Notes: generated by a model not told the origin, from the letters alone. Shown: positions 5,682-15,295, numbered from the stretch's first letter. The stretch: 49,007 nt of DNA from Microbacteriaceae bacterium PS02066 (GCA_029959545.1 JASCPH010000022.1:1-49007), one strand, 5' to 3'. Numbers and translations: made by a program.

Positions 5682-8600
5682 TTACGACGCGGTCATGCGG
5701 CGGCGTCGGACGAACAGCACCACACCGACCAGGATCAGCCCGCCGGCAATCCCGCCGATCAGCAGCGACAGCGTCGCCTCACTACCCGTCGCGGGCAGGT
5801 CGTAGGAGCCGTCGATACGGAACTCCGTCCAGCCCACCAGCCCGCCGGCCGTGTCAAGGACGGCCAGACGGTGCACGCCCGCCTCCAGGCCGGTCGGCAG
5901 GGTGTAGGTCGCGCGACCCGCGCCGTCCGCCAGCGTCCAGCCGAGCGGCTGGGGCGTCGAGTACACGTACCCGAAGTTCCACGCGTCGGCCCCGAGACCC
6001 GTGACCGTCAGCTCGCGTCCGGAGACGGCCACCGTGATGACGTCGCGGAACACGAGCGGCAGGTCGCTGCCGTCGATGCTGGGAGCACCGGGGACGAAGC
6101 CCGGACGCGGGTTGCCCGGCTGCTCGGTCCCGGGCTCCTCGGCGCCCGGCTCCTCGGGGTCCGTGCCCGGCTCCTCCGGATCGGTACCCGGCTCCTCGGG
6201 GTCCGTGCCGGGCTCCTCCGGGTCGGTGCCCGGCTCCTCCGGTGCCGCGAGCCCGTTGATCGCCTGCTGCAGTGAGCTGTACGCGGCGGAGAAGACCTCG
6301 TAGGTCGCCCCGGCCTCGACGCCCCGCGCGGTGGCGAGTGCCGCGTCCAGCGCGGCGAGGGTCTTCTCGCTGTAGCCGTCACGGACGATCGCCTCGGCCT
6401 CGGCGATCAGCAGCGGAAGCGTGCGGACCACCTTCCAGACGAGCTGACCCTGCGCCGTGGTGAGCACACGGAGAGCCTCGTCGACCTGCCCCTGCGAAGC
6501 GGCGGCGTCCTGCGCCACCCGCGAAGCCTCGTCAAACGCGAGACGGAAGACCGCGAGATCGATCGCGATGTACCGGTCGGCGTTCGCGAGCACCTGCTCC
6601 GCCTCAGTGACCGCCGCCTGCAGCGGACCATGGTCCGCCGGCTGCTGCGCGTCGGGGGCGGGAGCGAACTCCCACCAGTCGAAGTTGGACACGTAGTGGA
6701 ACTCCTGGCCGGACACCCGGTCGGTACGCATGACCACGATCAGCGTGTGGCGACCGGACACCGGACGCTCGAGATCGACCGTCGTGGTGACGTAGTTGCC
6801 CCAGCCACCGGTCTTCGGCAGCGCGACCGACGCGATCCGGTTACCCGGCGTCTTGTCGTCGAGGTAGAACTCGAGGCGCGGGTTGGCCCCGACGCGCTCG
6901 TCACGGGTGGACGAACGCACCGTGACCGTGGTGAGCGGGCCCTTGCCGAACGCCGCGTCGTAGGTCAGCTCGCCGCCGTCGTAGGTTCCCCCGACGTTGC
7001 CCTTGGGGCTCGTCCCCTCGGCCACGAGCGAACCGCCGCTCGACGACGCGAAGCTCTCGGCCTCGATGCGTGCCGGGACGACCGCAGCGGCCTCGTCGGC
7101 ACGCAGCACCGTCACCCGGTCGAGGGCGATCACACCCGGGTCCAGACGCAGGCTGACTGTGGGCTTCCACGTCTTCAGCTGCTCGGCCGTGAGTGCGGGC
7201 GAGATCGACGCGCTCCGGAGCTTCGTCCAGACGCCGCCGCGCTCCATCCACGACGTGATCTGACCGTTGTCGATGACGGTCGCGAGCCGATCGCCCGGCT
7301 GCCAGGTGATACCCCCCTGGTTGCCCGCTCCCAGGTTCACGCCCTGGCCGCCGACGACGGCATCGAAGCCGGTCTCGCTGCGGGTGTTGTTGAACCAGCT
7401 GTGCACGCGGTTGCCCACACCGTTGGTCACGCCGATGAACATGCTGTCCTCGAAGTCGCCGGTCGCCGCGAAGCTCTTCGGCTCGACGACGATCGCGAAG
7501 CGCTCGCTCGTCTCCGTCGGGATTTCGATGTGGCTCCACCGACGTCCGCTCGTCGAGGTCGCGGTGAGCACGCCCGCCGCCGTGTCGACCACGTGGTCGG
7601 CCGCGGCCTCGCTCACGTCGCCACGCGTCGTGTACTCGCCGAGACGGTCGGTCGAGAAGTCGTCGTCGAAGGCGACGGTGCCATAGGTGACGCCGTCGAG
7701 GATCGCCCGGTCGGTCGCTGCGGCGATCCGCAGCGCCGCCGCGGCGCGGTTGAGCGCGTCCAGAGCGGAGCGCACGGCACCCTCCGTTGCGGCCTCATCG
7801 GCCAGCACGGCCCGTGCCGCATCCCGCGCCGCCGCGAAGGCGGTGAAGGTGGCGGTCGAGTACGCGCCACGCTCGACCAGGTCGGCCTCGGCCAGCGCGC
7901 TCGCGAGCTGACGCTTCCACTCCCGGTCGACGGACAGCGTCATGACGCCCAGTCCCGACACCCCGTCGCCGCGCAGTTGCGCCGCCGTGACGCCGCGCAG
8001 AGCGGCGTCGGTGAACGCCAGCGCGAACGTCGCGGTGCTCGCCGCACCCAGCGACCCCGTCAGGCGCAGGTCGACCGTCGACGCCGAGCGCTTCGTGGCC
8101 GTTGCGGTGACGCCGGCCGGCAGGCCGGGAACCGTGAGCGCCGCATCCACGACCAGGTCGCGACCGTCGCCACCGGCGAACGTCGCGCCCGTGAGCACCA
8201 GCGCCACCGTGGTGTCGACCGTGCCGTCGGCAGCGGCCAGCAGCGCGGTGCGCTCGGCAGTCAGGGTCGCGCCCTGGAAGGTGACCTTCATCGTGAACTC
8301 GCGGGTCCCGGTCGAGGGCTTGCGCGAGAACGCCGCATCCGACACCGAGATGACGAGGTCGTCGATACTGCCGAACTCGTTCGATGCCACGGCGTTGCCC
8401 GTCAGCGACAGCGTGACCGAACGGTCGCCGGTGCGGACGGCCGAGAGCGTGAGTCCGGTGGGAACGTTCGTCGCCGTGATCGCTCCGGATGCGGCGAGGT
8501 CCGCTCCCGTGGCGCCGGAGAACGTTCCGTTGCTGATGTTGAGCGCGATCGTGTCGCCGATCGCTCCGTCACCGGCGTCCGACTCGCGGAACTGACGCGA

Positions 8601-11027
8601 CGACACCGATACTGCGCTCGTCGGGTTGTAGATCGAGCTCGGCAGCACGTCGCTGAGCGACGGCGCGGCCACGCCATCGGCGGCCCAGTCGGATGCCTGC
8701 GCGCCCATCTGGAACGCGAGCCGGCCGCCGCCCGTGATCTGGTCGTACGTGAGCCACGTGCGGTCGAAGGACTCGCCGTTCAGCTGCGCCGACTGGATGT
8801 AGTACGCGGAGGGCGAGACGCCCTGCGCCGCGATGTCGAAGGTGCGTCCCGACTCGTACGAGATGCGCACGTTCTCGAAGAACGGCGAACCGATCTGGTA
8901 CTCGTCCGAGCCCGCGGCGACCGGGAAGAGGCCGATCGCGGCGGCGACGAACATCGACGACATCGTGCCGGTGTCGTTGTCCATCGTCGGCAGGAAGCCC
9001 TGCGGCGAGTTCTTGTACACCTTCGTCTTGATCGGCGGGGTGAACTCGCCGCCTCCCGACGGCGACTCGTGCGTCGAGCCGGTCGCGATGTAGCGGTTCC
9101 ACGTCTCGGCGGTGTAGATGTTGCGCGCCCAGTACTGCGTGCGAGAGGGGGCCCCGACGTAGTTGAAGAGGTAGGGCGCCTGGAGGTCGATCTCGTTCGC
9201 GTTCGCGTGGAGCATCCGCGAGCCGTCGCCCGGGGCGTGCTCGCCGAACATGAAGCTCAGGGTGGCGCGCGCCTTGGCCTCGCCGCCCATCTTCTCGATC
9301 ATTCCGCCCATGTCGGGGGCGACGTACCAGTTGTACTGCCACAGCGTGCCCTGGTAGACGTTGCCGGCCTCGAAGCGCTCCGGGTCGACGTCCGCCCACG
9401 CTCCGCTGGCGTTCTTGGGGAACACCAGGCCCGAGCGCGAGCCGTCGGCGAGGGTCACCGAGTCGGCCTTGAACAGGTTGGTCCAGTTGGCCGCGCGCAG
9501 CCGGTAGGCGGCTGCCTCGTCGGTGCGACCGAGCGCGTCGGCGATCGTGGCCATGGCGGTGTCGTCGTAGGCCGTGCCGAGGGTGTCATCGACCTCGTTC
9601 GCGATGTAGCCGTTGCGCACGTTGTCGGCGTTGCCGTAGCCGCCCTGCGACTGCGACACGAGAGCGGGCCAGGCGACGTCCAGGTCGCGCAGCTGCGCGC
9701 CCTTCGCGACGGCGTCGGCCACGACGACGGCCGCACGCTCGAAGCGCACGGTCGGCACCGCGTGCACGGCGTTCGACAGCGAGCCCTTGCCCGTGGCGGC
9801 GAACGTCGCGTAGAGGTCGACGATCGACTGCGCCATGTCGCGGAATACCTCGGGGTAACCCACCGCGAGGACCTCGAACTTGCGGAAGTCGTCCCAGAAG
9901 CCCCAGCCGTCGTAGTGTGTGTAGCCATCGGCGGTGTGAACCTCGCCGTCGAGACCGCGGTAGGTGCCGCTCGTGCTCGTCGCATTCACCGGAGCGCCGA
10001 ACATGCGGTACAGGTGCGTGTAGAACAGCTCGCTCAGGTTGCCCGTCGGATCGCTCGTCGCCGAGGCCGTGACCTTGAGGCGGCCGAGGATCTCGTTCCA
10101 GTGGGCCTTGGTCTCGGCCCGCACATCGTCGAAGCTGCGCGCGCCCATCTCGACACCGAGGTCGACCTCGGCCTGCGCCGCGCTGATCGGCGAGATGGCG
10201 ACCTTGAGGCCGACCTCCTGCCCGGCGGCGACGTCGAACTGCAGCACGGCGCCGACGTCGGTGCCCGTCTGCGTGGCGGCCGTGGTCAGCGCGTTCGCGC
10301 TCCCCCACGTGCGCACGCTCGATGCCGCGCTCGTCGACTCCGCGTAGTAGTACATGCGGTAGTCGTAACCGTTGAAGTGCCCCATGAACTCGCCGGAGAG
10401 CGCGACGCGACCGTCGGGCAGGGTCTCTGTCTGGATCGCGGCGTCGCGGCGGCTGGTGAAGTTGTTGCGCAGGTCGACGACGACCGATGCGGTGCCCGCC
10501 TGCGGGAACGTGAAGCGATCCTGTCCGGTGCGCACGTCCGTGGTCGCCTCGGCGAGGATCGCACCCCGCGAGGTCTGCAGCTCGACGCCGTAGTAGCCGG
10601 GCTCCGCCTCCTCGGCGTCGTGGCTGTACGTCTTGGCGTACGAGCTCGTCGACGGCTTCGAGGTGTAGGTCTCGTAGGTCGGGACGACGAGCAGATCGCC
10701 GCCACCGCCCGAACCGCCCACGCCGTTGAGGTTCGTGTGCGTGAAGCCGGCGATCCGGCTCTCCGCGTAGTCGTATCCGCTGTGCGAACGACCGGGAGTC
10801 GTCATCGGGTTGATCTTGATGATCGAGTTGGGCGCTTCGGCGCCCGGAAGGTCCTGGCCGAAGTCGTCCTCGGTCGAGACGAAGCTGTTGACGAGGGCGG
10901 TGAAGTCGGTCGACGTCTCGGGCACGGCGGTCGCGGCCGATGCGGCGGTCGGCACGAGTGCCGATCCGACCACGGCGGCGACGATGCCTGCCCCGACGAG
11001 TCGGAGAGAGCGGGAGGTGAGCGACAT
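5682..11027 (-). CDS. Wall-anchored GH92-type alpha-mannosidase, multidomain
   Basis: A 1781-aa secreted protein. Start ATG 11027 is preceded by CCAGGAGA at a good distance; the frame is open further upstream, but the signal peptide (residues 1-32, ending 'TAASAA') begins here. Residues about 40-790 match family GH92 (Ca-dependent exo-alpha-mannosidases): 'GFWDDFRKFEVLAVGYPEVF', the Glu of 'NANEIDLQAPYLFNY' (E612) and Asp pair of 'MDNDTGTMS' (D683, D685), then 'GLFPVAAGSDEYQIGSPFF'. The C-terminal part has tandem immunoglobulin-like and helical FIVAR-like segments, a carbohydrate-binding-like module (1317-1456), a Glu/Pro repeat stalk (about 1597-1640), a final module, and LPATG at 1744 with membrane helix and RRRR tail for sortase attachment. 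Probably trims mannose-containing glycans at the cell surface. Confidence 0.85.
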   Translation of the reverse strand: MSLTSRSLRLVGAGIVAAVVGSALVPTAASAATAVPETSTDFTALVNSFVSTEDDFGQDLPGAEAPNSIIKINPMTTPGRSHSGYDYAESRIAGFTHTNLNGVGGSGGGGDLLVVPTYETYTSKPSTSSYAKTYSHDAEEAEPGYYGVELQTSRGAILAEATTDVRTGQDRFTFPQAGTASVVVDLRNNFTSRRDAAIQTETLPDGRVALSGEFMGHFNGYDYRMYYYAESTSAASSVRTWGSANALTTAATQTGTDVGAVLQFDVAAGQEVGLKVAISPISAAQAEVDLGVEMGARSFDDVRAETKAHWNEILGRLKVTASATSDPTGNLSELFYTHLYRMFGAPVNATSTSGTYRGLDGEVHTADGYTHYDGWGFWDDFRKFEVLAVGYPEVFRDMAQSIVDLYATFAATGKGSLSNAVHAVPTVRFERAAVVVADAVAKGAQLRDLDVAWPALVSQSQGGYGNADNVRNGYIANEVDDTLGTAYDDTAMATIADALGRTDEAAAYRLRAANWTNLFKADSVTLADGSRSGLVFPKNASGAWADVDPERFEAGNVYQGTLWQYNWYVAPDMGGMIEKMGGEAKARATLSFMFGEHAPGDGSRMLHANANEIDLQAPYLFNYVGAPSRTQYWARNIYTAETWNRYIATGSTHESPSGGGEFTPPIKTKVYKNSPQGFLPTMDNDTGTMSSMFVAAAIGLFPVAAGSDEYQIGSPFFENVRISYESGRTFDIAAQGVSPSAYYIQSAQLNGESFDRTWLTYDQITGGGRLAFQMGAQASDWAADGVAAPSLSDVLPSSIYNPTSAVSVSSRQFRESDAGDGAIGDTIALNISNGTFSGATGADLAASGAITATNVPTGLTLSAVRTGDRSVTLSLTGNAVASNEFGSIDDLVISVSDAAFSRKPSTGTREFTMKVTFQGATLTAERTALLAAADGTVDTTVALVLTGATFAGGDGRDLVVDAALTVPGLPAGVTATATKRSASTVDLRLTGSLGAASTATFALAFTDAALRGVTAAQLRGDGVSGLGVMTLSVDREWKRQLASALAEADLVERGAYSTATFTAFAAARDAARAVLADEAATEGAVRSALDALNRAAAALRIAAATDRAILDGVTYGTVAFDDDFSTDRLGEYTTRGDVSEAAADHVVDTAAGVLTATSTSGRRWSHIEIPTETSERFAIVVEPKSFAATGDFEDSMFIGVTNGVGNRVHSWFNNTRSETGFDAVVGGQGVNLGAGNQGGITWQPGDRLATVIDNGQITSWMERGGVWTKLRSASISPALTAEQLKTWKPTVSLRLDPGVIALDRVTVLRADEAAAVVPARIEAESFASSSGGSLVAEGTSPKGNVGGTYDGGELTYDAAFGKGPLTTVTVRSSTRDERVGANPRLEFYLDDKTPGNRIASVALPKTGGWGNYVTTTVDLERPVSGRHTLIVVMRTDRVSGQEFHYVSNFDWWEFAPAPDAQQPADHGPLQAAVTEAEQVLANADRYIAIDLAVFRLAFDEASRVAQDAAASQGQVDEALRVLTTAQGQLVWKVVRTLPLLIAEAEAIVRDGYSEKTLAALDAALATARGVEAGATYEVFSAAYSSLQQAINGLAAPEEPGTDPEEPGTDPEEPGTDPEEPGTDPEEPGAEEPGTEQPGNPRPGFVPGAPSIDGSDLPLVFRDVITVAVSGRELTVTGLGADAWNFGYVYSTPQPLGWTLADGAGRATYTLPTGLEAGVHRLAVLDTAGGLVGWTEFRIDGSYDLPATGSEATLSLLIGGIAGGLILVGVVLFVRRRRMTAS
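6148..6242. repeat. 21-bp tandem repeat encoding the PEEPGTD stalk
   Basis: About 4.5 copies of a 21-bp unit (GGCTCCTCSGGRTCSGTRCCS on the plus strand) starting at 6148, 6169, 6190, 6211 and 6232. Each encodes one heptad of the Glu/Pro-rich stalk just outside the wall-anchor module of the mannosidase. Copy number is likely to vary between strains by slippage. Confidence 0.85.
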
Positions 11028-11105
11028 GCGCGGGGGTCTCCTGGGGTGCGGGTGGTTCACGAGAGAACGGGCTGCCGCGGCGATGGAGCGCCCCGCGGCG
11101 CGAGT

Positions 11106-11139
11106 GTCGGGGGCCGGAACCTGGGTTCCGACCCCCGAC
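11106..11139. terminator. Hairpin downstream of the phosphoesterase gene
   Basis: GTCGGGGG-c-CGGAACC (from 11106) pairs with GGTTCCG-a-CCCCCGAC (to 11139), a 15-bp stem with one mismatch. It lies 11 bp beyond the stop of the metallophosphoesterase gene (11150) and before the mannosidase start (11027). A strong GC hairpin without a U tract, it probably limits read-through between these two co-oriented genes. Confidence 0.6.
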
Positions 11140-11149
11140 ATCAGGGGTG

Positions 11150-14100
11150 TCAGCGCGTGGCGGCGCTGCGGCGACGCGCGATCACGAGCACGCCACCGGC
11201 GGCGAGGAGCGCAGCGCCGAGGGCACCGAAGCCCCAGAGCATTGCGGTATTCCCACCGGTTGCCGGAAGCGCACCGGGCGCTGCGGCGGGGCCGGCGGCG
11301 ATCGTGACCTCGGTCCAACCGACCAGCGTGCCCTCGGCGTCCAGGACCGCGATGCGGTGGGCGCCGGCGGCGAGCGAGTCCGGCAGGGCGACCGTCACGG
11401 AGCCCGCTGCCGAGCTCTGAGCCCAACCGAGCGCGGTCGGCGTGGAGTACGCGTACAGGTAGTGCCACTCACCGGCGGGCAGGCCGCTGACGGTGACAGT
11501 ACGACCGTTCACGACACTGACCGAGACCTTGTCCTTCAGGTCGACGGGCAGGTTGTCGCCGTTGCTCACGGGCGCGACGGGGGTGCCCGTCGGCTGCTCG
11601 TTGCCCGGCGTCTCGGTCGGCTCCGGCGTGGGCTCCGTGGTCGGCTCGACCGTCGGCTCCGGGGTGGGCTCCGTGGTCGGCTCGACCGTCGGCTCCGGCG
11701 TGGGCTCGGGGTCCACGGGTCCCGCGACAACCGTGATGGTGCGCGTGGCGGTGGTCTCGTTGCCGCGTGCGTCCTTGACCGAGTACGTCACGGTGTAGGT
11801 GCCCGGCTTGGTCGTGTCGACCACACCGGATGCGGTGACCTTGGCGGTCAGGTCGCCATCGACGTTGTCGACGGCCGAGACACCCGCGAAGGTGTCGAAC
11901 TCGTCACCGACGGTGAGCTCGCTGTCGGCCGGAACCGTCAGCTCGGGTGCGGCGTCCTTCGTGAGCACGACCTCGTCGACGACCGAGTTGACCGGCTTGG
12001 CCGAACCGTTCGCCTGGCTGCGCAGGGTGCGCACGGTGAACTCGTCGTCGGTCACGTCGATGACCGAGTAGTTGCGCACGCGCTCCTGGTTGATCACCGA
12101 GGCGAACCAGGCGTCGGGCGCTGTCGTGTTGTAGTACTTCGAACCGCTGGCCGAGTTGGCCGTGACGTAGAGCACCTCACCCGGCTTGGCCTCGACCATG
12201 GACTGACCCTTGAGCTCGGCGGCATCCGCCATCTGACCGTTCTTGATCAGGTAGCTGCGGGTGTAGTTGTGGTCGTGGCCCATGAGCACGACGTCGAAGT
12301 CGAGCTCGGAGATCTTCGAGGGCATCGTGTTGCGCCGGTCGATGATGTCGCTGTCGCCGTAGTGCGAGGCCACCGAGTAGATCGAGTGGTGGAACGCCAG
12401 CACGCGCCACTTGGCGTTCGCGCCCTGCTCGGCGATGACCTTGTCCATGAAGGCGTTGTGCGAGGCGTAGTCGCGGCTGTTCGAGTTGAGGTTGACGAAC
12501 AGCACGTCTTTGTAGATGAACCAGTAGTCGCCACCCGACGAGCTTGTCCCGCCGGCACCGGCGGTGAGGTCCTCGTTGGGCAGGTTGTAGTGCTGCTCGT
12601 ACGCCTTCGAGCCGACGTCGTGGTTTCCGTTGGTGGCCACGAACGGGATGCGCTGCATCTGCTCGGGAGCGAACAGGCCCTCGTACTGCGCCTCGTTGCC
12701 CGCCGACTCGACCTGGTCGCCCGCGGAGAAGAGCATCTCCGCGTCGGGGTAGCTCTGCGTCGCGACGTTCAGCGTGTCGAGCCATCCGGCGTTGTCGTTC
12801 GTGAGGTTGCCCGACGCGCCGAGCTGCGGGTCACCGAAGAAGAGGAAGGAGAAGTCCCCCGCGAAGTCCTGCGTGCGGAACGTCTTGACGTCCGACCAGC
12901 CCTTGGCCTCGCTGCCGACGCGGTAGGCGTACTCCGTGTTCTCCGCGAGACCGGAGAAGGTCGCGTTGCGGAAGAACTCGCCGCTCGAGGTGCCACCTGT
13001 GGCGGAGGTCTCGACCGTCTTCGCCGAAGCGGGGAACACCCCGTTCACGACGGCGGATGCGGGCGCGATCTGCGCGACCTGCTCGACGTCGACGTTCGTG
13101 TACCAGTTGAGGTTGCGCTCGGCCTCGGTCGCGCCCACGCCCAGCACCAGGTCGGTGATGTTCGCGGTCTCCGGCTCGGGGACGATCTCGAGCGGGGCGA
13201 GCGAGGTGACGTCGAGGTAGATGTCGCTCGAGCTGGCACGGTCCTGGTAGAGCGCGACGGCGATGGTGTTCTCGCCGGCCTTGAGCGCCTCGACCGGAAC
13301 GGTGAAGGTGCTCGTGACGGGGTCGCCCGCGCTGTTTCCCGCGTAGGTCAGATTCTGGTTCGGCGCGGTCGCGACGCGGTCGTCGGCGAACCCGGCGACC
13401 TTCTGGCCGTTCACGAACACGCGCACGGCGTCGTCGTAGGTGATCGAGCCGGTGAGGCCGTCGAGCTGGGCGAGCTGCCCGGCCGAGATGTCCACGTCGG
13501 TGCGGAAGTGGTACGTCTCGATCGTGTCGGACGAGCCGGTCTTCGCGTACTGGATCAACGTGTCGGCCTTGAAGCCGCCACCGAGGTCGGCCGCGCCCTT
13601 CTTCGAGCCGAACGAACCAGCGGCGCTCTTCCACGCCGAGTCGTCGAAGTCGGCCGTCGTCCACGACAGCGTGCCGTTGCCCGAGGGGTCGGTGCCGTTG
13701 TCCGAGTAGCGCCACTCGTCGTCGGTCGTGAGGTAGGTCGCGGGAAGCGCCTCCGGGCCGAACTCGAAGTAGTCGAAGTTGCCGACGTAGGGGTGGTTCG
13801 CGTCGGGCGTGACGGCCATCGTGACGATCAGCTTGTGGTTACCCGAGACCGGTCGCGGCAGGTCGACCGTCGTCGTGTTGTACGCGTTCCAGTTGCTTCC
13901 GGTGACCGGGAGCGCGACCGTCGTGAGCTTGTTCTCCTCGGTCTTGGAGTCGAGGTAGAAGGTGAGCGACGGGTTCTGACCCACGCGGCTGGAGTTGTTG
14001 ACGTAGCGCACCGTGAGCGTCGACAGCGGGGCCGAACCGAGGCTGATCTGGTCGTAGACCAGCTCGCCGCCGTTCCAAGTGCCGCCGACGTTGCCGAGCG

Positions 14101-14377
14101 ACTGGCCGGTCGCGTCGGTGCCGGATTCCTTCTTCAGACCGTTGCCGTTGTCCGAGGTGTAGCTCTCGGCCTGGATGCGCACCGGCTCGACGGCGATGCC
14201 ATCAGCGGCCGCGGCGACCGGGCCGGAGCCGAGGGGGGCTGCCGCAGCAGGAAGGGCGGCAGCGGCGCCGGACGCCGCTACCACAGAGAACAGGGCCGCC
14301 GCGGCGAGGGAGCGCCGCGCGAACGAGCTCCGAGAAGAGGCACCGACGGGGGTCGGATGAGCTTCGTGGGTCAACAA
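11150..14377 (-). CDS. Wall-anchored metallophosphoesterase (purple acid phosphatase-like)
   Basis: 1075 aa from TTG 14377; no earlier or better start is visible and the ribosome site is weak. A signal peptide (about 1-47) is followed by a carbohydrate-binding-like module (62-208), a second galactose-binding-like domain (212-396) and an Fn3/phosphatase-N domain (404-502). The calcineurin-like catalytic domain (506-760) has D516 (GDPQ), D554 (GDQVE), N585-H586-D587 (GNHD), H663-H664 and H701-D702-H703 (GHDH). An immunoglobulin-like domain, a Pro/Thr/Glu stalk, a wall-proximal module and LPATG (1037) with helix and basic tail follow. The metal ligands are complete, so it should be an active phosphomonoesterase or diesterase at the surface. 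Confidence 0.87.
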   Translation of the reverse strand: MLTHEAHPTPVGASSRSSFARRSLAAAALFSVVAASGAAAALPAAAAPLGSGPVAAAADGIAVEPVRIQAESYTSDNGNGLKKESGTDATGQSLGNVGGTWNGGELVYDQISLGSAPLSTLTVRYVNNSSRVGQNPSLTFYLDSKTEENKLTTVALPVTGSNWNAYNTTTVDLPRPVSGNHKLIVTMAVTPDANHPYVGNFDYFEFGPEALPATYLTTDDEWRYSDNGTDPSGNGTLSWTTADFDDSAWKSAAGSFGSKKGAADLGGGFKADTLIQYAKTGSSDTIETYHFRTDVDISAGQLAQLDGLTGSITYDDAVRVFVNGQKVAGFADDRVATAPNQNLTYAGNSAGDPVTSTFTVPVEALKAGENTIAVALYQDRASSSDIYLDVTSLAPLEIVPEPETANITDLVLGVGATEAERNLNWYTNVDVEQVAQIAPASAVVNGVFPASAKTVETSATGGTSSGEFFRNATFSGLAENTEYAYRVGSEAKGWSDVKTFRTQDFAGDFSFLFFGDPQLGASGNLTNDNAGWLDTLNVATQSYPDAEMLFSAGDQVESAGNEAQYEGLFAPEQMQRIPFVATNGNHDVGSKAYEQHYNLPNEDLTAGAGGTSSSGGDYWFIYKDVLFVNLNSNSRDYASHNAFMDKVIAEQGANAKWRVLAFHHSIYSVASHYGDSDIIDRRNTMPSKISELDFDVVLMGHDHNYTRSYLIKNGQMADAAELKGQSMVEAKPGEVLYVTANSASGSKYYNTTAPDAWFASVINQERVRNYSVIDVTDDEFTVRTLRSQANGSAKPVNSVVDEVVLTKDAAPELTVPADSELTVGDEFDTFAGVSAVDNVDGDLTAKVTASGVVDTTKPGTYTVTYSVKDARGNETTATRTITVVAGPVDPEPTPEPTVEPTTEPTPEPTVEPTTEPTPEPTETPGNEQPTGTPVAPVSNGDNLPVDLKDKVSVSVVNGRTVTVSGLPAGEWHYLYAYSTPTALGWAQSSAAGSVTVALPDSLAAGAHRIAVLDAEGTLVGWTEVTIAAGPAAAPGALPATGGNTAMLWGFGALGAALLAAGGVLVIARRRSAATR
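11619..11708. repeat. 36-bp tandem repeat in the PT-rich stalk
   Basis: Two and a half near-identical 36-bp units beginning at 11619, 11655 and 11691 encode the EPTPEPTVEPTT repeats of the phosphoesterase stalk. Units 1 and 2 differ at one position. It is a spacer rather than a catalytic region and may vary in copy number. Confidence 0.85.
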
Positions 14378-14568
14378 GAGATGTCACGCCAATCTGAGTC
14401 ATAGGGAGCACAGAGGATAGGAAAAGCGCGCACACAGGGCACGCACAATCCGGCACTCTCACAACTCAGAGTGACTCGATGGGAACGCCCTCATTAACGG
14501 CGGGAACCTGATCGTTCACCTGTTGCTCACCTCGCCTGATCAGCGGGCGAAAACCCGCCTCCCGGCCT
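14378..14568. other. Intergenic region upstream of the phosphoesterase gene
   Basis: The 191 bp between the lipoprotein stop (14569) and the phosphoesterase start hold no convincing gene. A short stem GCGGG (14543-14547) / CCCGC (14554-14558) could terminate the lipoprotein transcript. No clear -10/-35 pair is visible for the phosphoesterase. Confidence 0.4.
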
Positions 14569-15222
14569 TCAACGAGACGCTGAGACTTCGACGACGACAC
14601 CGGTGACGCCGTCACGGATGCTGGCGAGCCCCGCGACCGCCGCGTCGCCGGCGAGCCGGTCGCTCGGCGGCGCACCGTCGAGCGGCCCGTCGGCGGACGC
14701 ACCCGAGCCGCGCGACGTCGCCCCGTCCCACACGACCGCCGTGACGTTGGCGGTCGGCTCGGCGAGCTGAGCACCGAGGACGAGGAACTGCTGCGACAAC
14801 TGCTTCGGGGTTTCGAACGAGAAGACGTCGACGACGTCGGCGCCGAGTCCGACCAGCAGATCGGGCTGCGTGTCGAGCGCCGAGGCGAACGCCGATTCGA
14901 CATCGGCCTCGCTCGCCGCTTCGAAGAGCTCGATACTCGCGCCCGCCTGAGCGACCACCTCCTCGAGACCCGCGAGCAGCGCGGTGGCCGGCTCCGACGG
15001 GACCCACACGACCGAGAGCGTCGCCCCGCTCGCGAGCACCGACGTCACGTCGTCGACGGACGTCGCCGCCACCGTACGGCCCGGCTCCGGCAGTGTCTCG
15101 CCGCTCGCCGCCGGCGAAGTCGTGCCGGCGCCGCCGGCGGCGGAGCATCCGGCGATCGAGATCGCCAGCACCACGGTCGTGGCGAGCAGCAGAGGAGGTC
15201 GTCGCGAGTTCAGCACCGACAC
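14569..15222 (-). CDS. Secreted lipoprotein, substrate-binding-like
   Basis: 217 aa from GTG 15222. The ORF is open upstream, but the first 55 codons there are the antisense of tRNA-Gln and its terminator. The N-terminus ('NSRRPPLLLATTVVLAISIAGCSAAGG') is a type-II signal peptide with lipobox IAGC. The rest alternates 'TLSVVWVPSEPATALLAGLEEVV' and 'PDLLVGLGADVVDVFSFE', a Rossmann-like pattern similar to BMP/PnrA-type binding lipoproteins, though short for them. A membrane-anchored lipoprotein is well supported; a ligand-binding role is a guess. Confidence 0.75.
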   Translation of the reverse strand: MSVLNSRRPPLLLATTVVLAISIAGCSAAGGAGTTSPAASGETLPEPGRTVAATSVDDVTSVLASGATLSVVWVPSEPATALLAGLEEVVAQAGASIELFEAASEADVESAFASALDTQPDLLVGLGADVVDVFSFETPKQLSQQFLVLGAQLAEPTANVTAVVWDGATSRGSGASADGPLDGAPPSDRLAGDAAVAGLASIRDGVTGVVVEVSASR

Positions 15223-15295
15223 AGTGAACGCGGCGCACCCTGCTCCCGTCTTTCTCGCGGGTTGCCACGAGGTGAACGAGCGCGCGGCGCAACGC

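Noticed and set aside
6630..11420. 1596-codon open frame on the plus strand
   Set aside because: It is antisense to the mannosidase gene. Such long shadow frames are common at high GC; it has Arg/His/Gly-rich composition and no domain.
11147..14404. 1085-codon plus-strand frame opposite the phosphoesterase
   Set aside because: Antisense shadow; the minus-strand frame has complete catalytic motifs, signal peptide and LPATG.
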